DNA of 55,058 nt, from NCBI GenBank assembly GCA_023460975.1, contig JAEWOG010000081.1, positions 1 to 55,058 of the forward strand, written 5' to 3'. This DNA is from Actinomycetes bacterium. Its GTDB lineage: Bacteria > Actinomycetota > Actinomycetes > Propionibacteriales > Nocardioidaceae. The first letter of the stretch is position 1. Each line of letters starts with the position of its first letter. Positions 25,128 through 33,250 of this stretch are shown in pieces. The notes under the pieces are model-generated. The model was given only the letters and a program-made list of their open reading frames with translations, had not been told where the DNA came from and did not search any database. A program made the translations under genes and the position numbers.

Positions 25128-25919
25128 ATGAGCGTCTACGCCGTCGCCCTGTCGAAGGGCGGCACTACCAAGACCACGACCGCGGCCGAGCTCGTGGCAG
25201 AACTCGCCCGCCGCGGACGGCGGGTATTGGCCATCGACCTCGACCAGCAGGGCAACCTCACCCGTCGCCTCGGAGTGACCGATGACACCGAGGTTGAGGC
25301 AGTTGCCTCCGACATCCTCACTGGGGAGGCCAGTGCCACCGAGGCCGCCACCCCGGCACCCGCAGTACCCGGTGCCTACATCGCCGCCGGCACCCACGAC
25401 CTCGCCGAGCTGGAGACCAAGCCCGAGGTCATCACCTCGCTGCGCGATCACCTGCCCGAGGTGGCGGGGGAGTGGGACGACGTCGTCATCGACACCCCAC
25501 CTGCGCTTGGCTTGGTCACCCTCGCCGCCCTCGCGGCCGCCGACACCGTGGTCGTAGCAGTTACCTGCGAGACCGAGGCGTTCGACCAGATCAACCGCCT
25601 CTCCGACGTCATCAGCCAGCGCATCGCGCCGCGCATGCGGCCCGGGCAACGCATCCACTGGATTCTGCCGACCCGTCACGACGCTCGCCGCCGCCTCGAC
25701 CGCGAGGTCGTCGAGCTCCTGGGTGAACAGTTCCCCGGCCGCGTGACCTCCCCAGTACGCGAAGCCGTCGCCGCCAAGGACGCCTACACCGCCGGGATGC
25801 CGGTCTCGATCTACGACCCCCTCGCCGGCGTCTCCCAGGACTACGCAGAGGCCCTCGACTTCATCCTCGGCGAGCGGACCTCCAGTGTGCCCCAGCCGAC
25901 CGGAACGGAGGTGCTGTGA
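25128..25919 (+). CDS. parA: ParA-like partition ATPase with unusual P-loop (263 aa)
   Basis: ParA/Soj fold: P-loop SKGGTTKTTT at residues 9-18, switch strand VLAIDLDQQGNLTRRLG, VVIDTPPALGLVTLAAL, and the later helices of ParA. The second glycine of the classical KGGxGKTT is Thr here, while both lysines are kept. Start at ATG 25128 behind AGGAGGGG; a longer reading from 25062 would begin inside the repeat region and is rejected. Immediately followed by an RHH gene and preceded by iterons, the standard plasmid parA-parB-parS plan. Confidence 0.85.
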   Translation: MSVYAVALSKGGTTKTTTAAELVAELARRGRRVLAIDLDQQGNLTRRLGVTDDTEVEAVASDILTGEASATEAATPAPAVPGAYIAAGTHDLAELETKPEVITSLRDHLPEVAGEWDDVVIDTPPALGLVTLAALAAADTVVVAVTCETEAFDQINRLSDVISQRIAPRMRPGQRIHWILPTRHDARRRLDREVVELLGEQFPGRVTSPVREAVAAKDAYTAGMPVSIYDPLAGVSQDYAEALDFILGERTSSVPQPTGTEVL

Positions 25920-26503
25920 TGGCACGCCGAAGCCTGCGTGATCGCAACGCCAGCGCGATCGCGGCTGACCCCATCGCCGTCGACACCCAGACCGTGCCCG
26001 AGACGGCTCCAACGACCGCTCTCGCCGCAGTCCCGGACGCATCGGCAGCCAGGAAGGCGCCCCAGGAGCCTCAGAACGCCACTGAGACGCCTGCCAGCCC
26101 TCCGGTGGCCCCGACGTCCACCTCGGCCGCGACAGCCGCTCCTGGGCGGCCTGCGGCGGGGGAGGGGCGGTTGGTCCTGTGGACCCCTGAGACGATCCGA
26201 GCGCGCATGCAGGCCGAGCAGCGCCGCTCTGGCCGGCGCTACCTCGACCAAGTGCTCGACTCGATCGAAGCCACCCTGGAACAACTCCCAGACCTCGTTG
26301 CGCGCTCCGGCGAGAAGGCCCACGTCCGTGGCGCACTGTTCGAGCGGGTCGTGGAGACCGACCACCACGACCGCCGCGTCCAACTCACTATCCGCGGCGT
26401 CCTCGACAGCCAGCTCGCCGTCATCGACCAGCTCGTCGCCAGCACCGGCGCACAAAGCAGGTCAGCCCTCGTCAACGCGGCCCTCGACGCGCACCTGCCG
26501 TGA
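25919..26503 (+). CDS. Ribbon-helix-helix centromere-binding protein, ParB analogue (194 aa)
   Basis: The ATG shares a base with the parA stop (TGATG). A Pro/Ala/Thr-rich N-terminal half (about 20-80), probably disordered and suited to contacting ParA, precedes a folded C-terminus. The last about 45 residues (VQLTIRGVLDSQLAVID through SRSALVNAALDAHL) match an RHH pattern, a beta-strand then two helices. No canonical ParB domain is present. The likely target is the repeat region upstream of parA. Confidence 0.65.
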   Translation: MARRSLRDRNASAIAADPIAVDTQTVPETAPTTALAAVPDASAARKAPQEPQNATETPASPPVAPTSTSAATAAPGRPAAGEGRLVLWTPETIRARMQAEQRRSGRRYLDQVLDSIEATLEQLPDLVARSGEKAHVRGALFERVVETDHHDRRVQLTIRGVLDSQLAVIDQLVASTGAQSRSALVNAALDAHLP

Positions 26504-26559
26504 GGGACCGCGGCGATCAGCTGCCCACCATGGGGAAGGTTTGAGGGCGAACGTCCGGT

Positions 26560-27972
26560 TCAGTACGGGCCGCGTGTCGGGTGGTCCGTTTCGCCACCGA
26601 ACAACCGACGAGCCAACTCGCCGAGATTGCGACCCGCCATCGAACCCCGAGGGCGGTCCCAGAGGTGATCGAGCGCCGACTCGCTCCGCTCGACCATGTT
26701 GACCAGGTCGAGGCCGAATGCCAGTAGGTCCATGGCCCGCACGTCGGGGCTGGCAGTGACACGGAGGTCGGCCTCAACGACCGGGGGAGAGGGAACCTTC
26801 CGGGAGTCCTCCCAAGCATCGGTACGGATCAGCCAGACGGGCTCAAACGGCACGATGCCAACCCGCACGCTGTAGTCAGAGGTGAGGTCGAGGTCGTCTC
26901 CCACCGTCGTGATCAGCGCTGCCATGAGGATCGCCATGACGTCCATGTCACTCTCACCCAGGGACGGGGCGGGCACACCTCTGACGGGTATGCCGCCAGA
27001 GGTGTAGCAAGCGCCTCGCTGCCACACGAGACCGATGGTTCCATCGTCGTGAACCTCCAAGACGATGCGGGCGGGCGGATCGGAGTGGCTGCCATCGTCA
27101 AGGGTGAGTCGGGCGGTCTCAGAGAAGATGTAGCGCCGCAGGCCACGGCGCGGGCCGCCGGCGCGTCTAAACAGGGTGATCGGATAGTCGTCCGAGGATT
27201 TAGCGATCTCTTGCTGCAACTGGTGGGCGAATGAGCCAGCGCCCTCGACGGCGTAGACGACGTCTCGATCTGAGTACGGCAGGGCCCCCGATCGCAGTCG
27301 GTGAGGTCGCGCCAAGAGCACCACGGATCCAGTAGTGGGTCTGTCTCCTCCCGCGTGGCGCTGGGTCAACTCGTCATGGAGTTTTCTGAGGTCGCGGGCC
27401 TGTCGGCGGCGGCCGTCGATCCGCTGGCGGTACGCACCCTCAAGCTGCTTCTCCAGCATGTTGTGCGTGTCGGGGCCTGACCGGTACGGCGCCATCAGCC
27501 ATCCCTCGTTGCCCCCATCGCGCTTGGGCTGCACCAGATGGGGCGCATCCGGGCTTTCCGCGATCTCCACAACCAGGGCGTGGGTGCCGCCGTCGTCTTC
27601 GACCAGTTTGTGGCACTGCACCTGCACGGGCGGGTAGATCATGTTGTAGCCGACTTGGCGAATACGTCGCACCATGACGCCGTCGGAGAGGTCGGGAACA
27701 CCTTTCAGCTCGACAGCCCGGTCGTTCTCATCGCGGACCCCGTAAACGAGCATTCCGCCGCGGGAGTTCGCCATCGCCGCAAGGTCCTTGGCCAGTTCAA
27801 GGGAGCGCGCCAGCGTCTCATCTTTGGTCGCATCACCCGCTGGGAGCGGCAGGTCCCGCTTGAAGTCCAACTGTTCGGTCTCGGGGATCTTCTGCTCACA
27901 CGCCTCGCGCAATAGACCGATCGTCAGATCAGTGCCGGGCCGACCCAGCGCGGCGTGCAACGGAGTTGTCAT
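26560..27972 (-). CDS. AlbA_2 (Schlafen-type) DNA-binding domain protein (470 aa)
   Basis: The N-terminal part (about residues 30-210) has AlbA_2/SLFN features: TEQLDFKRDL, then LAKDLAAMANSRGGMLVYGVRDENDRAVEL, and a strand-rich stretch that ends near PHLVQPKRDGG. This domain is a helicase-associated or nucleic-acid-binding fold and often appears in phage-defence proteins. The rest is unassigned and may be an effector. It is read leftward, convergent with parA-RHH, and looks like an independent cargo gene. No autoregulatory site recognised. Confidence 0.7.
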   Translation of the reverse strand: MTTPLHAALGRPGTDLTIGLLREACEQKIPETEQLDFKRDLPLPAGDATKDETLARSLELAKDLAAMANSRGGMLVYGVRDENDRAVELKGVPDLSDGVMVRRIRQVGYNMIYPPVQVQCHKLVEDDGGTHALVVEIAESPDAPHLVQPKRDGGNEGWLMAPYRSGPDTHNMLEKQLEGAYRQRIDGRRRQARDLRKLHDELTQRHAGGDRPTTGSVVLLARPHRLRSGALPYSDRDVVYAVEGAGSFAHQLQQEIAKSSDDYPITLFRRAGGPRRGLRRYIFSETARLTLDDGSHSDPPARIVLEVHDDGTIGLVWQRGACYTSGGIPVRGVPAPSLGESDMDVMAILMAALITTVGDDLDLTSDYSVRVGIVPFEPVWLIRTDAWEDSRKVPSPPVVEADLRVTASPDVRAMDLLAFGLDLVNMVERSESALDHLWDRPRGSMAGRNLGELARRLFGGETDHPTRGPY

Positions 27973-28109
27973 GAGCCTGAACGCTAGCCGCCCAGATGTC
28001 GCGGGCCCCCTTGGGCAACGGCTGACCTTCGGACTTTCGCAGTTTCACTGACCAACTGACGTTGCTAGCAACACACTCTTACTTCAACCATCCACGGGGG
28101 AGATGCGAA

Positions 28110-29183
28110 GTGACCTGCCCAAACGGCCACGCCATGAGCGAGGGCGCCCGATTCTGCGAGCAATGTGGTCAGCCTGCTGTGGGTGCGCAGTCACCACTCT
28201 CTGACCCCGCCCCCTCGGCGTCGCCGGGGGCGAGGACGAGAAACCAAGCTGTGGGCCGACGACGACCGCTGTGGCTGCTGATTGGCGCCGGTGGCACGCT
28301 CATCGTGGTGCTTGCCGTTTGGTTGATGCTGCGAGTCAGCAGCGAAGGCGAAGGGGAACGTGACCGCGCCAAGTCGCCTGAGCCTCCAACGGCTCCTGCC
28401 ACGCTCAACCCGGAAGATCAGTGCATTCTGGACGTCATGGAAATCGTTGCTGCTGGCCTGAACGACCAGGCCCTCAACGACGGTGCCAACAGACTGGAGA
28501 AAATGGTCTTCAAGTACGGCGCGAGCGATCCGGTCTTCGTTGCCGCAACCCAGCGCGTTCTCCCCAAGGCTTGGTTGGCTGCCCCGACGAAGGGGCTTGA
28601 CGAGGCAGCCGCCGTAGCGGGCGAGGAAGCAGCAATCGTGTGCGCCGACCCGGCGGTGTCGGGTACAGACGACGGTGGCCCCGTGGTCGAACCAGAGGAG
28701 TCTGCGCCTGAGCAGGAGGAGCCTTCTCCCCCTCTCGACGAGCCAGAGGTTGACTGCTCGGAGTACGACTCAACGACGTGCGCGGAGGCCGTGGAGGTCT
28801 TGGAAGCATGCGGTGCGGACGCCTCCACCATCCGACTCACCGAAGAGAGCGGCGGCGGGCTGCGCACCTGGCGGTATGCGGCGGACGAGGGCTCTCGTAA
28901 CGCGATCACGACTAGCGAGTACCCAGACGGGTACGTGCTCTCGTGTGGGCGGCAGAGCAATGGCATCGACGTCACATCTGTCTACGCGGAGATCGAGAGG
29001 CAGGCCACGCCCCTCCTAGGCGACGTCAGCATGACAGTGTGCCGTGCCTACTCCCCCTTGGACGAAGAGCCCGTGGGATCTGATGTGAGATGTGAGGCGT
29101 GGAATCAGGAAGGCAACACGCTTCGGTTGAAAGTTGAGGTCACGGCTGCCCTCCCGAATTTCCGGGTCACTGTCGACAACTGA
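28110..29183 (+). CDS. Zinc-ribbon membrane protein (357 aa)
   Basis: Start taken at GTG 28110 behind GGGGGAGATG. The N-terminus has a double zinc-ribbon knuckle, CPNGHAMSEGARFCEQCG. A linker leads to one hydrophobic segment (about 57-77). The C-terminal extracytoplasmic part has an acidic Pro/Glu-rich spacer (about 185-215) and two Cys-containing lobes. The plan resembles the zinc-ribbon-TM lipoprotein-like sensors of actinobacteria. Function unknown. Confidence 0.7.
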   Translation: MTCPNGHAMSEGARFCEQCGQPAVGAQSPLSDPAPSASPGARTRNQAVGRRRPLWLLIGAGGTLIVVLAVWLMLRVSSEGEGERDRAKSPEPPTAPATLNPEDQCILDVMEIVAAGLNDQALNDGANRLEKMVFKYGASDPVFVAATQRVLPKAWLAAPTKGLDEAAAVAGEEAAIVCADPAVSGTDDGGPVVEPEESAPEQEEPSPPLDEPEVDCSEYDSTTCAEAVEVLEACGADASTIRLTEESGGGLRTWRYAADEGSRNAITTSEYPDGYVLSCGRQSNGIDVTSVYAEIERQATPLLGDVSMTVCRAYSPLDEEPVGSDVRCEAWNQEGNTLRLKVEVTAALPNFRVTVDN

Positions 29184-29238
29184 TTCTCAGGAGAGTGCCC
29201 ACCTGCTCGACGACAGAGGTTCCGAGTGATTGGGGTGG

Positions 29239-29580
29239 TCAGTCTTCGAGCGGGGGAGTGGGGGACTGTGCGGTGGCGTACGCGATCCACTGTGAACCCA
29301 ATTCGACGACGCGCTCGGTCACGGTGGACCAGATGACGTGCTTGTTCCCTCTGCGCTGACCGGGCTCGGCAGTGGCGATCACCAGGCCGGCGGCCTCCAG
29401 TTTGGCCAGGTGGCGGTGCACGCTCGCGTGGTGGACCTCCATTGCGTCGGCGAGGTCCACGGCGCTCATCGGCTGTCGAGCCAGGATGCGCAGGATCTCG
29501 GTGCGGGCGAGGTTGCCGATGACGTCGATGACTGCCTGCACCTCCAGTGGCATGTCGGCGGGCATCGACAGTCGGGGCAT
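29239..29580 (-). CDS. ArsR-like winged-helix regulator (113 aa)
   Basis: The core (about residues 16-80) fits a winged-helix of ArsR/HTH_20 type: ARTEILRILARQPMSAVDLADAM, a recognition helix EVHHASVHRHLAKLEAAGLV, and the wing ATAEPGQRRGNKHVIWS. No metal-binding Cys pairs are present, so metal sensing is unlikely. Start taken at ATG 29580; an ATG 9 bp upstream is possible. An imperfect dyad 36 bp upstream is a likely autoregulatory operator. Confidence 0.75.
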   Translation of the reverse strand: MPRLSMPADMPLEVQAVIDVIGNLARTEILRILARQPMSAVDLADAMEVHHASVHRHLAKLEAAGLVIATAEPGQRRGNKHVIWSTVTERVVELGSQWIAYATAQSPTPPLED

Positions 29581-29615
29581 GGGCCGCATTCTGCCGGACA
29601 CGCCACTCAGCCTGT

Positions 29616-29632
29616 ATTGCACTAAGTGCGAT
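29616..29632. promoter_or_regulatory. Candidate operator of the ArsR-like gene
   Basis: ATTGCACTAAGTGCGAT is an 8-1-8 dyad with one mismatch, located 36 bp upstream of the regulator start. Confidence 0.5.
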
Positions 29633-29741
29633 GATCTGGGACGCTGACAGCGTATTCCACAGCTCTGACGAACGGGGCTGCTAAGGCGCCACTCGATCAG
29701 GAACAATGCGTTCCGGATCAACAACTCGGGGGATTGATCAC

Positions 29742-30155
29742 ATGGCTATTCGAGGACGGCACATCACGCCACTCGCAGATCCAGCCATGTCCCGCGAGGT
29801 CACCTGGTGCGCTCCTGAGGAGTTCTCTCCTGGGAGCGGCGTGGTGGTGGAGATCCGCCCCCAGATCCCCGCTGCCAACCCCGGTGCAGCTGCGTCGACC
29901 GTCCATCGGCGCAGCTGCATCCAGACCTCCGCCCTCCTGAGTGGGCGGCGGATCCGCGGCACGGTGTACCCGAGCGCCACCGCGGACCATGCCGGAACTG
30001 CGCCGGCACTGGACGCACGACCCGCACTCGGTGCGGGTCGTGCGTCCTTCACGTTTCACGACATCGGACACAGGGGAGGGGACCCTCGGGCCTCCTGCCC
30101 CGCTCAGGACCCACGTCGACTCGGCGACGTGGGCAGCCACGGGAGGAAGCAATGA
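29742..30155 (+). CDS. Questionable ORF upstream of Tad locus (137 aa)
   Basis: An open frame from ATG 29742, preceded by GGGGGATTG, runs to the start of the lipoprotein gene and overlaps it. The first about 55 residues look protein-like (REVTWCAPEEFSPGSG). The rest runs through a perfect 17-bp hairpin, and composition there is ambiguous. It may be a short gene whose true end is unclear, or non-coding leader. No family recognised. Apart from this frame and the hairpin, the 571-bp gap holds nothing else I recognise beyond the ArsR operator. Confidence 0.25.
   Translation: MAIRGRHITPLADPAMSREVTWCAPEEFSPGSGVVVEIRPQIPAANPGAAASTVHRRSCIQTSALLSGRRIRGTVYPSATADHAGTAPALDARPALGAGRASFTFHDIGHRGGDPRASCPAQDPRRLGDVGSHGRKQ
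30011..30047. terminator. Perfect 17-bp hairpin upstream of the Tad operon
   Basis: GGACGCACGACCCGCAC (30011-30027), loop TCG, then the exact complement (30031-30047), followed by TTCACGTTTC. It probably insulates the Tad operon from upstream transcription or acts as a leader structure. Confidence 0.65.
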
Positions 30156-30802
30156 GCCAGCCCAACCGCTACCGGACCAAGACCAGCACCGCCGTCATCA
30201 CCACAGGCGCCGTGCTGCTCGCGCTTGCCGGATGCACCAACGGCGAGGACCCGGACCCCATCCCCGGAGGCACTGAGACCAGCGCGCCGACCACCAGCAC
30301 CACCGAGACCCCGGAGGCGTCCTGGCGCGACGAGTACACCGCCAAGGAGCTCGCGGCGTACGAGGAAGCCCTCGACTCCTGGACCACCTTCGTAGCCAAG
30401 GAAGCTGTGATCTTGGAGGAGGGCAAGGCCACCCCCGAAGCCAAGGCGCTGTACGAGAAGTACTACCCCTCCAGTCAGGCCGAGTACTGGATCTGGGCGC
30501 TGGAGGGCCTAGAGCAGGTGAACGCCCACTACGAGGGGGTCGCAACGGTCTCGTGGTCCATTTCCCCGCGGATCAGCGAGAACAGCGTCGACATCGAGCA
30601 GTGCACCGACTACACCACGGTGCGTTCCGTTCAGAACGGCGAGGTGGTGCCCGGGCCGCGCAAGTACCTACGGCGCCCAGTGATTCGCACCATCAGGATG
30701 AATCGGATCCCTGAGCGGGGGTGGATGATCTACCAGAGCGGGATCCCCCCGAAGAAGGGCGTCCGGCGCTGCGACCCCGAGGTTGAGGGGGCGATCCTGT
30801 GA
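30152..30802 (+). CDS. Lipoprotein, first gene of Tad locus (216 aa)
   Basis: A type II signal peptide ends in the lipobox LALAGC (Cys at about 27), followed by a Thr/Pro/Glu-rich tether. The folded domain (about 50-216) is helix then beta, with one Cys near the end. No catalytic motif. It is coupled by GTGA to the secreted protein gene and heads the rightward Tad operon. It may be a pilot or surface component of the pilus; that role is inferred from position. Confidence 0.75.
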   Translation: MSQPNRYRTKTSTAVITTGAVLLALAGCTNGEDPDPIPGGTETSAPTTSTTETPEASWRDEYTAKELAAYEEALDSWTTFVAKEAVILEEGKATPEAKALYEKYYPSSQAEYWIWALEGLEQVNAHYEGVATVSWSISPRISENSVDIEQCTDYTTVRSVQNGEVVPGPRKYLRRPVIRTIRMNRIPERGWMIYQSGIPPKKGVRRCDPEVEGAIL

Positions 30803-31731
30803 AGAAGATCCTCAGCGCTCTGACGCTCGTGCTGCTGGCTCCCTTGCTGTGGGTCATCACGACCGCCGCTCCAGCGCACGCCTGCCCGCCCGGGCAGGTT
30901 CCCCTTCCTGGCGGCGATGGAGTGCTCTGTATCCCGGCGTCTGATCCGGGTGACCCCGGTGATTCCGAGGACGGCGAAGAGGGTGGCGTCGGTGGTGGTG
31001 GCGGCAGCGGTTGCACGTTCAACGGTGAGAAGATCCCGTGCGTGACCTCGGACGGGGTCTGGTTCAGCGCTCATCGCTGCTACGCACGACCTGAGTCTCC
31101 TCAGCCGGCGCCCGAGGATCCTGTGTGGGGTGGCAACGATCCCACGCAGGGGCAGATGTGGACGTGTGGCCAGCCCAACGTCGGCGGCGGGATCTGGTAT
31201 TTCTACGTCGCCAACGGGTCGACCCCGGCCTTGGTCGACCCGGCCGAGCTCGCCCAAGAGGCGCTTGAACGGATGCGTCTGGCCCGGCCGCGGCTCAATC
31301 TCGCGCCGACCGAGCGCACCTACGTTGGGCTGGAGACGTGGCTGTGGACCAACCCGCGCGCGTGGCGCACCCTCACCGAGTCGGCCGTGGCCGGTGGCAC
31401 GACCGTCACCGTGGTCGCCGCACCCACCCGGATCTACTGGAACATGGGCGACGACAAGGGCCTTAACTGCCACAGCGCCGGCAGGCCCTGGACCTCGGAC
31501 TTGGGCGATGAGGCTCAGACCGACTGCGGCTACACCTACCGCACCACCTCGAACGGACAGCCCGACGGCGTGTTCACGGTGACCGCGGCGGTCTACTACC
31601 AAGTCGACTGGACGTGTTCGGGTGCGTGCCTGCAACCCGCCGGGACGTTGGGTGAGGTGGTCGGGATCCCCCGAGCCACGACTCTCGACGTCGGGGAGCG
31701 TCAGAGCGTGGTCGTGGGTGGTGACTCATGA
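30799..31731 (+). CDS. Secreted protein of Tad locus (310 aa)
   Basis: GTG start overlapping the lipoprotein stop. A signal peptide ends at APAHA (about residue 29), followed by CPPGQVPLPGG and a Gly-rich linker. The mature domain has ten or more Cys and many Trp (WTCGQPNVGGGIWYFYV, WTCSGACLQPAG), which suggests a disulfide-bonded surface protein. It is coupled to the SAF-domain gene. The same small gene often precedes cpaB-like genes in actinobacterial Tad clusters; exact role unknown. Confidence 0.7.
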   Translation: MKKILSALTLVLLAPLLWVITTAAPAHACPPGQVPLPGGDGVLCIPASDPGDPGDSEDGEEGGVGGGGGSGCTFNGEKIPCVTSDGVWFSAHRCYARPESPQPAPEDPVWGGNDPTQGQMWTCGQPNVGGGIWYFYVANGSTPALVDPAELAQEALERMRLARPRLNLAPTERTYVGLETWLWTNPRAWRTLTESAVAGGTTVTVVAAPTRIYWNMGDDKGLNCHSAGRPWTSDLGDEAQTDCGYTYRTTSNGQPDGVFTVTAAVYYQVDWTCSGACLQPAGTLGEVVGIPRATTLDVGERQSVVVGGDS

Positions 31732-32432
31732 GCACCACCGCCAAGACTCCGGCACGCTCCGGCGGGTTCCTGGGAAGCGATGGCGCGAAGCGTGCCCGGA
31801 CGGTACGTCCCCGCGCCCGGTCCAAGAGCCTCATCACCCTTGCCGCGCTGCTGGTGCTCGGGTTCGGCCTGGCGACGGCCTACATGGTGACCAGCGCCGG
31901 CGAGAAGGCATCCGTGCTCGTCATGGGCACTGACGTCCCCAAGGGTCACGTCGTGGAGCGTTCCGACCTGGTGAGCCAGTCCGTCGCAGGTGTCGTCGAC
32001 GCCATCGCGGTCGAGGACGTCGAATCGGTCGTCGGGCACACCGCGACCGTTGACCTGGTCGAGGGGCAGATCCTCACCACGACCATGGTCACCTCCACAC
32101 CCATGCCGGGGGAGGGGCAGGCCGTAGTGGGTCTCTCCCTCGACCCGACGCGGGTGCCCTCCTCGGGTCTGGACGCCGGAGACACCGTCGACGTGATCGC
32201 CGTTCTCGGGGGCGAACAGGGCGGCAAGCCGAACGAGGCCGACCTGGACGCCCCCACGGTGCTGACCAACGCAGCGACCGTGTACTCGGTCGAGGGACTC
32301 GCCACCGATGGCGGCCAGCTCCTGCTCACCCTCGTCGTCGACGCAGGTGACGCCAACAAGGTGGCCGCGTACTCCACCAGCAACTTGGTGGCCGTCGTCG
32401 AGGTGACCCCGGGTGGAGGAGGGGACAGCTGA
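31728..32432 (+). CDS. SAF-domain CpaB/RcpC-like pilus protein (234 aa)
   Basis: A basic N-terminus, one membrane segment (about 37-54), then a SAF-type beta-clip (VLVMGTDVPKGHVVERSDL and the GQILTTTMV block), as in CpaB/RcpC, which lines the outer part of the Tad secretion channel. The C-terminal half is a second beta-rich domain. A dispersed-motif copy (31802) lies in the basic tail before the membrane segment. Coupled by ATGA. Confidence 0.8.
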   Translation: MSTTAKTPARSGGFLGSDGAKRARTVRPRARSKSLITLAALLVLGFGLATAYMVTSAGEKASVLVMGTDVPKGHVVERSDLVSQSVAGVVDAIAVEDVESVVGHTATVDLVEGQILTTTMVTSTPMPGEGQAVVGLSLDPTRVPSSGLDAGDTVDVIAVLGGEQGGKPNEADLDAPTVLTNAATVYSVEGLATDGGQLLLTLVVDAGDANKVAAYSTSNLVAVVEVTPGGGGDS

Positions 32433-33250
32433 TGTTGACCGCGATCTGTTCGGCCAAGGGCTCTCCCGGAGTGACGTCGCTGGCGTTGGCTGTGGCGGCC
32501 TGGTGGCCGGGTGGAGCGACCGTGCTGGAGGCCGACCCCACGGGTACGGACCTGGCCTACCGGTGCCGTCACCAGTCGGGGCGCGAGGTCGCCAGCGCAC
32601 CCAATCTGCTCGGACTGGCTACCGCGGTACGCAGCAGCCAGTTGGACGCCCCGCCCGACCCGGGCGTGCTGGATGAGCACGCCCAGCCACTGGCGTGTGG
32701 GGCTCGCCTGGTACCTGGGGTGCCTGCGCCGTCACAGGCACGTGGTCTGGGAAGCCTGTGGGGCCAGGTCGCACACGCGGCCGAAGGGTCATCCAGCGAC
32801 GTCGTCGCCGACCTCGGCCGACTGGAGCGGACCAGTGTCACCACCCCGCTCGCGTCGGCCGCGACCGCCTTGGTGGTGGTGTGTCAGCCGCAACTCGAGT
32901 CGGTGATGCACGCCAAGGATCTGCTCGCCGAGGTGGCGCCGGCGTTGTCAGTTCGCAGGAGTGGACGCACGGTCGTGCCGGTAGTGGTGGGGCCCGCCAG
33001 GCAGGGCGCGGCCGACGCTGTCGACGTCGACCAGATCCTGGGCGGCTTGGGGCTGCCTGTCGCACGAACGGTCCCGATCGCCTACGACCCTTCTGCCCTC
33101 GCCGGCATCGAGGCCGGCGGCAACCCCCATGGACGCCTGGCTCGCACACACCTGATGCGGTCGGTGAAGCACCTGGTGAGCGTGCTGCAGTCGCTGGGTG
33201 AGCGCGAGTCCGCTCCCCAGTCCCCCTGGGAAGTGGGGCCGCGGCCATGA
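32432..33250 (+). CDS. CpaE/TadZ-like MinD-family protein with degenerate P-loop (272 aa)
   Basis: Resembles the MinD/ParA superfamily. The P-loop position reads SAKGSPGVTSLA, so the second lysine (GKT/S) is lost and replaced by Val. Later strands (DVVADLGRLER and ALVVVCQPQLESV) fit the fold. TadZ/CpaE localises Tad machinery and is often ATPase-defective. It sits between cpaB-like and cpaF-like genes, the expected place. Confidence 0.75.
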   Translation: MLTAICSAKGSPGVTSLALAVAAWWPGGATVLEADPTGTDLAYRCRHQSGREVASAPNLLGLATAVRSSQLDAPPDPGVLDEHAQPLACGARLVPGVPAPSQARGLGSLWGQVAHAAEGSSSDVVADLGRLERTSVTTPLASAATALVVVCQPQLESVMHAKDLLAEVAPALSVRRSGRTVVPVVVGPARQGAADAVDVDQILGGLGLPVARTVPIAYDPSALAGIEAGGNPHGRLARTHLMRSVKHLVSVLQSLGERESAPQSPWEVGPRP

